Positions 21,713 to 32,900 of a stretch of DNA of 38,376 bases are shown piece after piece (positions within the stretch are counted from its first letter, which is position 1; each line of letters begins with the position of its first letter). The DNA is from Rhodoferax sp. GTDB lineage: Bacteria; Pseudomonadota; Gammaproteobacteria; Burkholderiales; Burkholderiaceae_C. The stretch lies in NCBI RefSeq assembly GCF_025354435.1, contig NZ_JANXMU010000013.1, forward strand, positions 1 through 38,376, in the 5' to 3' direction. The position numbers and the translations under genes are program-made. Below the pieces are notes generated by a model. That model made no database searches and had not been told where the DNA came from. It worked only from the letters and a program-made list of their open reading frames with translations.

Positions 21713-22630
21713 CTATCCGCGCCGCTTGGGCTTGGCTACGCTGGATAAGCGCAGCGCATCCAGCACCAGCGAGAACGCGGGTGACGATTGCCGACGACTG
21801 GGGTAGTACAAAAAATAGCCTGCAAATGGTTCGCACCAGTCTTCCAGCACGCGCACTAGGCGACCTTGCTCGATGTGGGGCGCGAACTCTTCTTCGGGCA
21901 GAAATGCGATGCCTAGCCCGGCCAGCGCAGCGCCCACCACGTGGGGGGTGGTGTTCACCACCACTTGCCCGTCCACGCGCACATTCAGCGGCTGGCCTTG
22001 GCGTTCAAAATCCCAGGCGGGGAGGCCGCTTTGCAGGGAATAGCGGATGTTGATGCAGCGGTGCGCAACCAGGTCACGTGGTGTTTTGGGTTTGGGGTGG
22101 GCGGCGAAGTACGAGGGCGCGGCCACCGTGGCCATGCGCAGCTTGGGACCAATCGGCAGGGCCACCATATCCTTGTCGATGGTGTCGCCCAGGCGCACAC
22201 CGGCATCGAAGCGGTCGGCCACGATGTCCCTGAAGCCGTAGTTCACATCGAACTCCACCTTCACATCCGGGTACGCCAGCAGCAGGGGCGCCAGCTTGGG
22301 CAGCAGCGTGGTCTGCAGTACATGGTCGCCACAGGTGATGCGCACGGTGCCCGCGGGTTTGTCGCGCATCTCGGTCAGGGCATCCAGCTCGGCCTCGATC
22401 TCGTCGAAGCGGTGGCCAATGGCCTGCACCAGTCGCTCGCCCGCTGCAGTGGGCGACACGCTGCGCGTGGTGCGCGTCAGCAGGCGGATGCGCAAGCGCG
22501 TTTCCAGCCCGGCTATGGCCTGGCTGAGTGCCGACGGCGTGACCCCCAGCGCAGCTGCGGCACGGGTAAAACTGCCTTCGCGCGCCACCGTGACAAAGGC
22601 CAGTAAATCGTTGAGGTTGCGTCGTGCCAT
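21713..22630 (-). CDS. LysR-family transcriptional regulator
   Basis: A 305-residue regulator. The N-terminal helix-turn-helix (SFTRAAAALGVTPSALSQAIAGLETRL, about residues 16-42) is followed by the LysR effector domain. The ATG at 22630 is preferred over 22684 because the longer start would place the candidate operator at 22655-22669 inside the coding region. Its neighbours are the MFS exporter downstream and the divergent cyclophilin-like gene, either of which may be its target. Confidence 0.9.
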   Translation of the reverse strand: MARRNLNDLLAFVTVAREGSFTRAAAALGVTPSALSQAIAGLETRLRIRLLTRTTRSVSPTAAGERLVQAIGHRFDEIEAELDALTEMRDKPAGTVRITCGDHVLQTTLLPKLAPLLLAYPDVKVEFDVNYGFRDIVADRFDAGVRLGDTIDKDMVALPIGPKLRMATVAAPSYFAAHPKPKTPRDLVAHRCINIRYSLQSGLPAWDFERQGQPLNVRVDGQVVVNTTPHVVGAALAGLGIAFLPEEEFAPHIEQGRLVRVLEDWCEPFAGYFLYYPSRRQSSPAFSLVLDALRLSSVAKPKRRG

Positions 22631-22654
22631 GGAGCGAGTGTCCCTGAAAGATTG

Positions 22655-22669
22655 GTTAGATGAGCTAAC
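22655..22669. promoter_or_regulatory. LysR-type operator (T-N11-A) in the divergent region
   Basis: GTTAG and CTAAC form perfect 5-bp arms around ATGAG, giving the T-N11-A pattern typical of LysR-family sites. It lies 25 bp upstream of the LysR ATG and 51 bp upstream of the cyclophilin-like gene, well placed to control both. Confidence 0.5.
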
Positions 22670-22719
22670 AGACCATGTAAGCATTCATTATCTAGACGAG
22701 GTCTGCGCGGGCCATCAGA

Positions 22720-23190
22720 ATGCAGGCCATGCCCACACACCACACCCCCTCCGACGGCACCACCCGCAGGCTGCGCAGTGCCGCGCTGTGGATGTGTGCC
22801 TTGTTTGCTACGTCCGTTTTTGCCCAGGAGCCGCCCATGAAGATCCGTCTGCACGTCCAGGGCGAGGTGGCCACCGCCACCCTGGCAGACAACGCTACCG
22901 CCTGCGACTTTGCGGCGCTGCTGCCCCTGTCCATCACCTTGAGAGACTTCGCCAAGGTCGAGCGCATTGGCGACCTGCCGCGCGAGCTGTCCACCGTAGG
23001 CGCACCGGCGGGCCTGGACCCGGTGGTGGGCGATATCGCCTACTACGCGCCGTTGAACCACCTGGTGGTTTTTGCGGGCAACAACGTGTACGCCGATGGA
23101 CTGGTACGTTTGGGCCGGGTCGATACCGGCCTGGCCGCGCTGCAGCGCCCCGGGCCGCTGCAGGTGCGCATCGAGCGCATCGCGGACTGA
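22720..23190 (+). CDS. Exported cyclophilin-like fold protein
   Basis: A 156-residue protein. Residues 1-36 look like a signal sequence (RR at 16-17, hydrophobic AALWMCALFATSVFAQE, cleavage near AQE). The rest (MKIRLHVQGEVATATLADN...GDIAYYAPLNHLVVFAG) matches the cyclophilin-like domain found in many small bacterial proteins. No isomerase activity can be claimed. ATGs at 22720 and 22729 are both possible starts; an ATG at 22837 would give only the domain. It is divergent from the LysR regulator and may be regulated by it. Confidence 0.75.
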   Translation: MQAMPTHHTPSDGTTRRLRSAALWMCALFATSVFAQEPPMKIRLHVQGEVATATLADNATACDFAALLPLSITLRDFAKVERIGDLPRELSTVGAPAGLDPVVGDIAYYAPLNHLVVFAGNNVYADGLVRLGRVDTGLAALQRPGPLQVRIERIAD

Positions 23191-23219
23191 GCGCTTTTAT
23201 CCATGTTTTTATTTATGGG

Positions 23220-23278
23220 TAAAAAGTGGCTCTAGCGCTTATGGAATGGGCGCAAGCAGCTATTTAAATTAGAGCAAT
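23220..23278 (+). repeat. Dispersed intergenic repeat, copy 5
   Basis: It reads GTGGCTCTAGCGCTTATGG, then GGGCGCAAGCAGCTATTT and ends AGAGCAATT. It fills the gap between the convergent cyclophilin-like and AraC genes and abuts the AraC stop codon. Confidence 0.65.
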
Positions 23279-24151
23279 TCAGGCACCACCCACTTCCGTG
23301 CGGAAGCTACGTCTAAACGCCAGCGGTGTCATGCCCTTCACCGCCCGGAACTGCCGCGTGAAATAGCCCTGCTGGCGGTAGCCGGTGGCCTCGGCTATCT
23401 GGGCGATGGGGCGGTCGCCGTCCAGCAGCAGGGCGCAGGCGTGGCCTATGCGCAGCTGCGCCAGGTAGCCGCTGACGGTGTTGCGGGTGCTGCGCTTGAA
23501 GGCGCGCTGTAGTTGGCTCTGGCTCATGGCGGCCAGGTCGGCCAGGGTGTCCAGGCGGATGGGCTCGGCGTAGTGGGCGTGCAGGTGGGCCAGCACCCTG
23601 TCCAGCCGGGCCCGGTCGCGCGGTAGCTTGTCTGTCGCAAAGCCTTGCAGGGCCAGCAGTTGGCGCTGGCGGTCGGCGGCCAGCAGCAACAGCACCTCGA
23701 CCAGGCCCAGCCAGCGCTGTGCTGGGGCCATGTCCACCAGCGCCAGCAGCCGGGGTCGCACCGTGGCGACAGTGGCCGCGCTGAAGGCCACGCCCCGGCG
23801 CGCATCGGCCAGCAGCGGGGCGATGCTGTCCAGCTCCGGGTAGGGCTGGGTCAGACCGTAGGCCCATTGCGGCTGGAACCACAGCACCAGGGCGCGGTGC
23901 GGCTGGGCCGGGTCCAGGGCCGCGCGCGACTGCCAGGCGTGCGGCAGGTTCGGGCCGACCAGCACCAGATCCGCATCGCCATACTGGCCCACGTGGTCGC
24001 CCACGAAGCGCTGGCCGCTGCTGTTCAGCGTCAGGGTCAGCTCGAACTCGGGGTGGTAGTGCCAGTTGAACGGAAATGCGGGCAACTGCCGGTCGAACAG
24101 CGTCCACGACTGGCCGCTGCTGAGGGTGACTTGTTCAAACCAAGCTTGCAT
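23279..24151 (-). CDS. AraC-family transcriptional regulator
   Basis: A 290-residue regulator with an N-terminal cupin (FPFNWHYHPEFELTLTLNSSG, about residues 25-48) and a C-terminal double helix-turn-helix (ADLAAMSQSQLQRAFKRST and GYRQQGYFTRQFRAVKGMTPLAFRR). The cupin type is common in regulators of sugar and polyol use. The ATG at 24151 was chosen; the longer frame to 24454 runs into the divergent Gfo/Idh gene. It likely controls the divergent oxidoreductase unit at 24280. No convincing operator was found in the 128-bp gap. Confidence 0.88.
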   Translation of the reverse strand: MQAWFEQVTLSSGQSWTLFDRQLPAFPFNWHYHPEFELTLTLNSSGQRFVGDHVGQYGDADLVLVGPNLPHAWQSRAALDPAQPHRALVLWFQPQWAYGLTQPYPELDSIAPLLADARRGVAFSAATVATVRPRLLALVDMAPAQRWLGLVEVLLLLAADRQRQLLALQGFATDKLPRDRARLDRVLAHLHAHYAEPIRLDTLADLAAMSQSQLQRAFKRSTRNTVSGYLAQLRIGHACALLLDGDRPIAQIAEATGYRQQGYFTRQFRAVKGMTPLAFRRSFRTEVGGA

Positions 24152-24198
24152 GACTGAATTATGCAATTGACGCAGTGTGGTGGATACAGATGCGGTAA

Positions 24199-25278
<1,080 letters not shown>

Positions 25279-25283
25279 AGGCC

Positions 25284-26792
25284 ATGGACGCAGACATTGT
25301 CATCATCGGCTCCGGCGTGGGCGGCGGGGCCATGGCGCGCAGCCTGGCCAGCACCGGTGCCCGCATCCTGATCCTGGAGCGCGGCGAACGCCTGCCGCGC
25401 GAGCCGCAAAACACCGATGCCGAAGCCGTGTTTGCCCAGCGCCGCTACCGCGCCCCCGAGCGCTGGCTGGACGGTGCGGGCCAGCCCTTCCAGCCCGGCC
25501 AGTACTACTTTGTGGGCGGCCACACCAAGTTCTACGGCACGGCCATGTTCCGCCTGCGCGAGCGCGACTTCGCGGCTACTGAACATACCGACGGCACCTC
25601 GCCCGCCTGGCCCATCAGCTATGCCGATCTGGAGCCGTACTACGCCGAGGCCGAGCGCGTGTTTGGCGTGCACGGCCAGGCCGGGCTGGACCCGACCGAG
25701 CCACTGCGCTCCAGCGCCTACCCGCACGCCGCCATCCCGCACGAGCCGCTGATTGGCGTGCTGGCCGCCAAGCTGGCCGGGCAGGGCTTGCACCCGTTCC
25801 ATATGCCTTCAGCGGTAGACCTGCACCCGGGTGGCAGCTGCGTGCGCTGCGGCACCTGCGATGCCTTTCCCTGCGCCGTGGGCGCCAAGGGCGATGCCGA
25901 AACCCGGCTCATCGACCCGGCCCTGCAGCACCCCAACGTGACCCTGCAAACCGGCAGCCAGGTGCTGCGCCTGGTGACCGATGCCCAGGGCCAGCGCATC
26001 GTGGCCGCCGAAGTGCTGCACCAGGGCCAGGTGCAGACCATCCGCGCGCCGCTGTTCATCCTGAGTGCCGGGGCCATCAACTCGGCCCTGCTGTTGCAGC
26101 GCTCGGCCAACGCGCAGCACCCGCGCGGTCTGGCCAACAGCTCGGACAGCGTGGGCCGCTACTACATGAACCACAACACCAGTTGCCTGATGGGCATGCT
26201 GCCGCTGACCGAAAACACCACGCGTTTCACCAAAACCCTGGCGCTGAACGACTTTTACGACGGCAATCCCGACCACCCCACGCCGCTAGGCCACATCCAG
26301 ATGCTGGGCAACATCCAGGAGCCCATGGTGCGCTCGGCCATGCCGCTGCTGCCGCGCTGGGCGGGCCGCATGTTGACCCGCCACAGCGTGGACTGGCTGG
26401 CCATGTCCGAAGACCTGCCGCACTTTGACAGCACCATCCGCCCACTGGCCGACGGCAGCGCGCAGCTGCACTGGCAGCGCACCAACATGGCCGCGCACGC
26501 CACGCTGGTGGCGCGCACCAAGGCGCTGCTGCGCAGCCTGGGCTTTCCGGTGGTGTTGAGCCGCCCGTTTGGCATTGACACGCCTTCGCACCAGTGCGGT
26601 ACGGTGCGCATGGGCAGTGATCCGGCGCAGGCCGCGTTGGACCCGTGGTGCCGGGCCTACGACCACCCGAACCTGTTTGTGGTCGATGCCAGCTTTTTTC
26701 CGTCATCTGCCGCGCTGAACCCGGCGCTGACAGTGGCCGCCCAGGGCCTGCGGGTAGGAGAATACGTGCGCAAACATTTAGCGACTTTCTAA
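25284..26792 (+). CDS. GMC-family FAD oxidoreductase with a four-cysteine motif
   Basis: A 502-residue glucose-methanol-choline oxidoreductase. GSGVGGG is at 9-15, ERGERLPRE follows the second strand, and GGHTKFYG contributes FAD contacts near 79-85. The C-terminal domain carries the catalytic pair His436 (SHQCGTVRMG) and Asn479 (SSAALNPALT). Cys186, Cys189, Cys192 and Cys197 form a C-x2-C-x2-C-x4-C motif also seen in bacterial pyranose-oxidase-like members. It may oxidise a sugar or glycoside hydroxyl, paired with the upstream Gfo/Idh enzyme. There is no signal peptide. Confidence 0.88.
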   Translation: MDADIVIIGSGVGGGAMARSLASTGARILILERGERLPREPQNTDAEAVFAQRRYRAPERWLDGAGQPFQPGQYYFVGGHTKFYGTAMFRLRERDFAATEHTDGTSPAWPISYADLEPYYAEAERVFGVHGQAGLDPTEPLRSSAYPHAAIPHEPLIGVLAAKLAGQGLHPFHMPSAVDLHPGGSCVRCGTCDAFPCAVGAKGDAETRLIDPALQHPNVTLQTGSQVLRLVTDAQGQRIVAAEVLHQGQVQTIRAPLFILSAGAINSALLLQRSANAQHPRGLANSSDSVGRYYMNHNTSCLMGMLPLTENTTRFTKTLALNDFYDGNPDHPTPLGHIQMLGNIQEPMVRSAMPLLPRWAGRMLTRHSVDWLAMSEDLPHFDSTIRPLADGSAQLHWQRTNMAAHATLVARTKALLRSLGFPVVLSRPFGIDTPSHQCGTVRMGSDPAQAALDPWCRAYDHPNLFVVDASFFPSSAALNPALTVAAQGLRVGEYVRKHLATF

Positions 26793-26806
26793 TCCCGGAG
26801 ACATCG

Positions 26807-27280
26807 ATGATCGAAGACGAAAAAACCCTGCTGCAAGAACTGCTGCGCCAGGAAGAGACCCTGCAATTTGGCCGTTTTTCCAGCGAGACCGCCCTGAACC
26901 TGGGCCTGGGCATCGTGAACGCGGCGCGGCAGGCCGGGCAATCGGTGCTGGTGGACATCCGCTTTGGCGACCTGCAACTGTTCCAGCACGCCATGGAGAG
27001 CTGCAACCCCGACAACGTGGACTGGGTGCGCCGCAAAAACAATGTGGTGCGCCGCTTCGCCCGCAGCTCGTTCTACATGGGCACGCTGTACCGCAGCAAG
27101 GGCACAGATTTTGATGCCGCCACCGGGCTGGACCCGCGCGAGTACGCGGCCCACGGCGGCGCGTTTCCAATCCGCATCCGCGGCGCGGGTTTGGTGGTGG
27201 GCACCGTGACGGTATCGGGCCTGCCGCAGGCCGAAGACCACGCGCTGGCGGTGGTCGTGCTGCAGACGCTGTGTAGTTGA
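26807..27280 (+). CDS. UPF0303 (heme-degrading-domain/HbpS-like) protein
   Basis: A 157-residue protein of the UPF0303 / GlcG-HbpS-like fold. Residues such as DIRFGDLQLFQHAMESC and the NNVVRRFARSS segment match this group, whose members are small oligomers of uncertain function sometimes linked to heme or cobalamin. CCGGAGA lies 7 bases before the ATG, 14 bp after the GMC gene, so it completes a three-gene unit. Nothing in the sequence identifies its ligand. Confidence 0.8.
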   Translation: MIEDEKTLLQELLRQEETLQFGRFSSETALNLGLGIVNAARQAGQSVLVDIRFGDLQLFQHAMESCNPDNVDWVRRKNNVVRRFARSSFYMGTLYRSKGTDFDAATGLDPREYAAHGGAFPIRIRGAGLVVGTVTVSGLPQAEDHALAVVVLQTLCS

Positions 27281-27287
27281 AAATTTA

Positions 27288-27340
27288 AAAGAAATAGGCC
27301 TCTAGCCAAGGTGTTATATACGCTAGTAGCTATCAAAAGG
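27288..27340 (+). repeat. Dispersed intergenic repeat, copy 6
   Basis: It reads AAATAGGCCTCTAGCC, then ATACGCTAGTAGCTATCAAA. It is diverged from the other copies and lies directly after the UPF0303 gene. Confidence 0.55.
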
Positions 27341-27354
27341 TGAGTGAGCTTTAT

Positions 27355-27372
27355 TGATTCATCTTTGAATCA
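27355..27372. promoter_or_regulatory. Perfect inverted repeat upstream of the small membrane protein gene
   Basis: TGATTCA and TGAATCA are perfect 7-bp arms around TCTT. No T-run follows the second arm (TTTACC comes next), so an operator is at least as likely as a terminator for the preceding unit. Confidence 0.35.
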
Positions 27373-27410
27373 TTTACCAACGTTTCCATCTATGTAGAGT
27401 GAGACTGCCT

Positions 27411-27767
27411 ATGCAAATGCCCCGTCGGTTACTGGCCGCAGCTGTAAGTTTTATGGGAAGCCTGGTTCTTTTGTGGTGCGCGTACCGAGGACTGCAAGGG
27501 CAGACTGCGTGGCTAATGGTTACAGAAATGTACCTACTCGGTTTGGTTTGGGGCTTACCCCTTGGGCTGGTGCTGGGTAGTGGGAAGGCTTGGCCTGTGG
27601 GGTTAGGTGCGTTTATTGCGGCTTTGCTTTTATGGACCCCCGTTGTTCTTGTTACTTACGGATTCGCGCTGGCAGCATTACCTTTGCTTTTGGTCTACGC
27701 GATATGCGTGGTGCTGGGGACATGGGCTGGAACCCATTGGAAGCGCAGCCTAAAAAAGCGTGCCTAA
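27411..27767 (+). CDS. Small hypothetical membrane protein
   Basis: A protein of 118 residues with three to four hydrophobic segments (LLAAAVSFMGSLVLLWCAYR, MYLLGLVWGLPLGLVLGSG, FIAALLLWTPVVLVTYGFAL, LPLLLVYAICVVLGTWAG) and a basic tail ending KRSLKKRA. I do not recognise a family. Its base composition is visibly less GC-rich than that of its neighbours, which suggests later acquisition or lower selection. The ATG at 27411 is favoured over a GTG at 27399; TAGAGTGAG is a weak ribosome binding site. Confidence 0.55.
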   Translation: MQMPRRLLAAAVSFMGSLVLLWCAYRGLQGQTAWLMVTEMYLLGLVWGLPLGLVLGSGKAWPVGLGAFIAALLLWTPVVLVTYGFALAALPLLLVYAICVVLGTWAGTHWKRSLKKRA

Positions 27768-27810
27768 GTTTCCTTGTGCATGTGAGAGTCCCTTTTATCG
27801 TCTGGGTGGA

Positions 27811-29205
27811 CTATCCCGCTTCCGCCACCGCAGCCCGTGCCACGCTGAAGCCCATGGTGTTGGTGCCGCCTTCGCTGCTGGCTGTGACCTGGCCGCCGTG
27901 CATGCCGGCTACGGCTTTCACGATGGCCAGGCCCAGGCCGTGGCCGTGGTGCTGGCCAAGTCCGTGGCGGGCGGCGTCGACGCGGTAGAAGCGGTCGAAC
28001 AGGTGCAACTGGTGCGCCCGGGCAATGGGCTCGCCGGGGTTGGACACGGTGATCCAGGTGGCGCTGGCCTCTTCGCGCAGCGCCACCACCAGCTGCGCGC
28101 CCGGTTCGGAATGCTCGATGGCGTTTTGCAGCAGGTTGGTCATGGCGCGGCGAAACAGTGCGGTTTCCAGCTGCGCTTCGATGCCCTGGTCGCCTTCGAT
28201 ACGCACCTGCATGCCGGTTTCGTCCAGCACGAACTCAAAGAACTCGATGGTCTTGTGCACCTCGGCGGCGATGGGTGTGCGCACCCGGCCAGTGGCCACC
28301 TCGCCGCGGTCGGCACGCGCCAGGAACAGCATGTCGTTGACGATGGAGCGCAGCCGCTCCAGGTCTTCTAGGTTGGATGCCAGCACCTCCTGCAACTCGG
28401 GCGCACTGCGCGGCCGCGATAGCGCCACCTGCGTGCCGCCAATCAGGTTGCCCAGCGGCGTGCGCAGCTCGTGGGCCACGTCGGCGTTGAAGGCTTCCAG
28501 CTGCGCATAGGCTTCTTCGAGCCGGGCCAGCGCGCCGTTGAAGGCCCCGGTCAGGGCTTTGAGTTCGATCGGCAGCGCCGCCTCGGGCAGGCGCTGCGAC
28601 AGGGTTTTGGGGCGCAATGCTTGCGCTTCGTCCGACAGCCGCACCAGCGGTTTCAGGCCAACGCGGGCAATCCAGTGCCCGGCCAGCGCCACCGCCAGCA
28701 CGGCGACCAGGCTTAAGCCCAGCAATGCACTGAAAAAGACCTGGCGCGTGCGCCGGTAGGGGGTGGAGTCGCTGCCGATGATGAGCCGCACGCCGGGCCG
28801 GTCGTCCAGCGGGTCGATGTAGACCGATTGGGTGCGCATGGCGTAGGTGTGTCCCGGCAGCATGATGGCGCCCCGGCCATCCGCACTTTGCGTCATGCGC
28901 TGCATGTCGGCCAGGCCTGTGCCGTACAGAAAACGCGGGTCGTCGCTGAGCACCCAAAAACGCATGCTGCCGTCTTGCGGTGCCAGCGTGTCCATTTTGG
29001 CCTGCACGCGGTTCCAGCGCTCCACGGTGCCCACGTGCTGGATCGAGTACGCCATGTTCTTCAGGCCGATGTGCAGCTCGTCGTCCTGGTGGCGGGTGAG
29101 CTCGCGGTCCAGCACGGTGTACAGCGCGGCACCGATCAGCGCAAAGGTCAGCAGGGCCGCCGCGGCGAACATGGTGACCAGCCGCGCTGTGATCGAGCGC
29201 TTCAC
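27811..29205 (-). CDS. Sensor histidine kinase, CusS-like
   Basis: A 464-residue membrane kinase. The first membrane segment is at about 9-31, a periplasmic sensor loop at 32-153, the second segment at 156-178 and HAMP at about 179-232. The phosphoacceptor His245 is in [10 protein letters not shown]. The N box is [15 protein letters not shown] and the G2 box [12 protein letters not shown]. The GTG start at 29205 overlaps the response regulator stop codon by four bases (GTGA). The CusS/heavy-metal-sensor resemblance does not fix the signal, since the associated pump is of the drug-exporting HAE1 type. Confidence 0.9.
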   Translation of the reverse strand: MKRSITARLVTMFAAAALLTFALIGAALYTVLDRELTRHQDDELHIGLKNMAYSIQHVGTVERWNRVQAKMDTLAPQDGSMRFWVLSDDPRFLYGTGLADMQRMTQSADGRGAIMLPGHTYAMRTQSVYIDPLDDRPGVRLIIGSDSTPYRRTRQVFFSALLGLSLVAVLAVALAGHWIARVGLKPLVRLSDEAQALRPKTLSQRLPEAALPIELKALTGAFNGALARLEEAYAQLEAFNADVAHELRTPLGNLIGGTQVALSRPRSAPELQEVLASNLEDLERLRSIVNDMLFLARADRGEVATGRVRTPIAAEVHKTIEFFEFVLDETGMQVRIEGDQGIEAQLETALFRRAMTNLLQNAIEHSEPGAQLVVALREEASATWITVSNPGEPIARAHQLHLFDRFYRVDAARHGLGQHHGHGLGLAIVKAVAGMHGGQVTASSEGGTNTMGFSVARAAVAEAG

Positions 29206-29921
29206 GGCAGGGCGCTCCGGCCCGGCGCCTCGGCCCGGGCCTCGTCGCGCACTTCCATCACATAGCCCATGCCGCGGATGGTGTGCAGCAGCTTGGGCGA
29301 TGTGGCCGCAAAGGGCACGTCGATCTTGTCGCGCAGGCGTTTGATGGCGACCTCGACCACATTGGTGTTGCTGTCGAAGTTCATGTCCCACACCAGCTCG
29401 GCAATCGCTGTTTTGGACAAAATTTCGCCCTGGCGGCGCGCCAGCACGGCTAGCAGGGCGAATTCCTTGGCCGTGAGGTCGATGCGCACGCCACCACGGA
29501 AGGCCTTGCGCTTGAGCAGGTCGATCTGCAGGTTGGCGATGCTGAACTGCATCGGCTCCTGGCTGCGGCCACGCCTGGTCAGCGCCTGCAGCCGGGCCAG
29601 CAGCTCCAGAAACGAGAAAGGTTTGACGAGGTAATCGTCGGCCCCGTCGTGCAGGCCTTTGACGCGGTCTTCCACCCGGTCGCGGGCGGTGAGCATGATC
29701 ACCGGTGTCTGTTTCTGGGTGCGCAGTGCGCGCAGCACCGCAAAGCCGTCCAGCCCGGGCAGCATGGCATCGAGCACGATCACATCGTAGTCGTGCTGCA
29801 TCGCCAGGTGCTGGCCGTCGAGTCCGTTGTCGGCGACGTCGACGGCGCAGCCCTGCTCGGTCAGGCCCTTAAACAGGTACTCGGCCGTCTTGGCTTCGTC
29901 TTCGACAATCAGAATCTTCAT
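29202..29921 (-). CDS. OmpR-family response regulator, CusR-like
   Basis: A 239-residue regulator with a receiver domain (phosphoacceptor Asp51 in VLDAMLPG, Thr78 and Lys100 conserved) and a C-terminal winged helix (residues about 125-225, [25 protein letters not shown]). It pairs with the downstream kinase and overlaps the permease gene by four bases. A CusR-like box lies upstream of the operon at 35828-35841, so autoregulation of the whole unit is plausible. Confidence 0.92.
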   Translation of the reverse strand: MKILIVEDEAKTAEYLFKGLTEQGCAVDVADNGLDGQHLAMQHDYDVIVLDAMLPGLDGFAVLRALRTQKQTPVIMLTARDRVEDRVKGLHDGADDYLVKPFSFLELLARLQALTRRGRSQEPMQFSIANLQIDLLKRKAFRGGVRIDLTAKEFALLAVLARRQGEILSKTAIAELVWDMNFDSNTNVVEVAIKRLRDKIDVPFAATSPKLLHTIRGMGYVMEVRDEARAEAPGRSALP

Positions 29922-32900
29922 ACGATGGTGGGGGGTGGCAACGCGTCGCTACCGGCCTGGGCTGCCTTTTTTGCCGCCCGGGCTTGCTTGCGCGCCTGGT
30001 ACCAATAGTGTGCCCGATCCAGGTACAGGTAGACCACCGGCGTGGTGAACAGCGTCAGCGCCTGCGACAGGATCAGCCCGCCCACCATGGCATAGCCCAG
30101 CGGCCGGCGCAGCTCCGAGCCCGAGCCGTGGCCCAGCATCAGCGGCAGGCCCGACAGCAGGGCGCACATGGTGGTCATCATGATGGGCCGAAAGCGCAAG
30201 ATGCAGGCTTGGTAGATCGCCTCCTGCGGGGCCATGCCGTGCTCGCGCTCGGCTTTCAGGGCGAAGTCGATCATCATGATGCCGTTTTTCTTCACGATGC
30301 CGATCAGCAAAATGATGCCGATCAGCGCGATCACGCTCAGGTCGTAGCCGCCCGCCATCAGGATCAGCAGCGCCCCCACACCGGCCGACGGCAGGGTGGA
30401 CAAAATGGTCAACGGGTGGATGTAGCTCTCATACAGCAGGCCCAGCACGATGTACACCGCCACCAGCGCCGCGGCAATCAGGTAGGGCTGTGAAGACAGC
30501 GAATCCTGGAAGGCCTGCGCCGTACCCTGGAACGCGCCCGACAGCGACTGCGGCAAACCCATGTCGGCCTGTGCCTGGTTGATGGCATCCACCGCCTCGC
30601 CCAGCGCATGGCCCGGTGCCAGGTTGAACGAGATCGTCACCGCCGGGAACTGGCCCTGGTGGTTGATGGCCAGGTAGGCGGTCTTACTGGTGTCCACCTT
30701 CACAAAAGTGGACAGCGGCACCTGCTGGCCGGTGAGCGGTGAATTCAAAAACAGCTTGCTGAACAACGCCGGGTCTTGCTGCAGCGCGGGCGTCACTTCC
30801 AGCACCACGTGGTAGCTGTTGAGCTGGGTGAAATACTGCGCTACCTGGCGCTGGCCAATCGCGTCGTACAGCGTGGCATCGATGGTGGCGGGCGAGATGC
30901 CGAAGCTGGAGGCGCGGTCGCGGTCGATGGTCAGCACTGCCGAGGCGGCAGCGTTTTGCTGGTCAGAGGCCAGGTCGGTCAGCTCCGGCAACTGGCGCAA
31001 GCGCTGCAGCAGCTTGGGTGCCCAGACATTGAGTTCGTCCAGGTTGGCATCGGTGATGGTGTACTGGTACTGCGTGCGCGATGCCCGGCCACCCACGCGG
31101 ATGTCTTGCCCGGCCTGCAGGAACAGGTTCACGCCTTCCACCTTGGCCAGTTGCGGGCGCAGCCGCGCGATGATCTGGTCGGCGCTGGCCACGCGGCCTG
31201 CTTCTTTGGGCTTGAGTGCGATGTAGAAGTTGCCGGTGTTGTAGGTGGACGAACTGCCGTTCATGCCGAAGCCGCTGACATCCGGGTCACGCCGCACCAC
31301 GTCGGCCAGGGCCAGCATGCGCGCGTTCATGGCGGTGAAGGAACTGTCTTGCGACGACTCGGCAAAGCCCGAAATAAAGCCGGTGTCTTGCTGCGGAAAG
31401 AAGCCCTTGGGAATGATGACGAACAGCCAGGCCGTGGCCGCCACCGTGGCGATGAACCCGCACAGGGTGATGAACTGGTGGTCTAGCACCACGTGCAGGC
31501 CGCGCTTGTAGCCGTTCAGCATCGCGTCAAAGCCGCGTTCAAACAGCAGGTACAGACGGCCGTGCTTGCGGGCATGCTCGTTCTTCAAAAAGCGCGAGCA
31601 CAGCATGGGTGTGAGGGTGAGCGAAATCACCACCGACACCACGATGGTCAGCGTGACCGTGACCGCAAACTCGCGGAACAACCGCCCCACAATGCCGCCC
31701 ATCAGCAGCAGCGGAATGAACACCGCAATCAGCGACACCGAGATCGAGATGATGGTGAAGCCAATCTCGCCCGCGCCCTTGTAGGCCGCTTCCATCGGGG
31801 CCATGCCTTCTTCGATGTAGCGGTAGATGTTCTCCAGCATCACGATGGCATCGTCCACTACAAAGCCGACTGCGATGGTCAGCGCCATCAGCGACAGGTT
31901 GTCCAGACTGTAGCCCAGCAGGTACATCACCGCCACCTTGCCCATTAGCGCCAGCGGCACGGTGACGCTGGGGATCAGCGTGGCCGGTACGTTGCGCAGG
32001 AACACGAAGATCACCATCACCACCAGGGCGATGGTCAGCAGCAGGGTGTATTCCACGTCTTTCACTGAGGCGCGGATGGTTTCGGTGCGGTCGATGATGG
32101 CGTTGACCTCTACCGTCGGCGGGATCGAGGCCTTCAGCTTGGGCAGGGTCGCGTTGATGCGGTCCACGGTTTCGATCACGTTGGCACCGGGCTGTTTGGT
32201 GATGGCCAGCACGATGGAGCGGCCGTTTTGTACGGTGTTGCCTGCCGGAGCTGCCGCACCCGCATAGGCCCAGCCTGCGATCTTGGCGTTCTCGGGGCCG
32301 TCCACCGCCACGCCCAGGTCGCGCACCCGGATAGGCGCGCCGTTGCGGTAGGCCAGGATCACGTCGTTCCAGGGGCCAGATTTCAGGATCTGGTCATTGG
32401 TGTAAACGGTGAAGCTCTGGTTCGGCCCGTCGATGGTGCCCTTGGGCTGGTTGGCCGTGGCCGAGGCCAGCACGGTGCGCACGTCCTCCAGGCTCAGGCC
32501 CAGCGCTGCCAGCTTGGTGGGGTCTAGCTGCACCCGCACGGCGGGTTTTTGTACGCCGCCGATATTGACCAGGCCGACGCCGGAGATCTGCGAAATCTGC
32601 TGCGCCAGGATGTTGTCGGCATAGTCGTTGACCTCGGTCAGCGGCAGCGTTTTGGACTGCACCGCCAGGATCAGAATCGGCGAATCCGCTGGGTTGACCT
32701 TGCGAAAGGTGGGCGGGCTGGGCAAGGTGGCCGGAAGTTAGCCGCTTGAGGCGTTGATGGCCGCCTGCACGTCCAGCGCGGCGGCATCGATGCCGCGGTC
32801 CAGATCGAATTGCAGCGTGATCTGGGTCGAACCCAGGCCGCTGGTGGAGGTCATTTGCGACAGGCCTGCGATCAACGAGAACTGCCGCTCCAGCGGCTGC

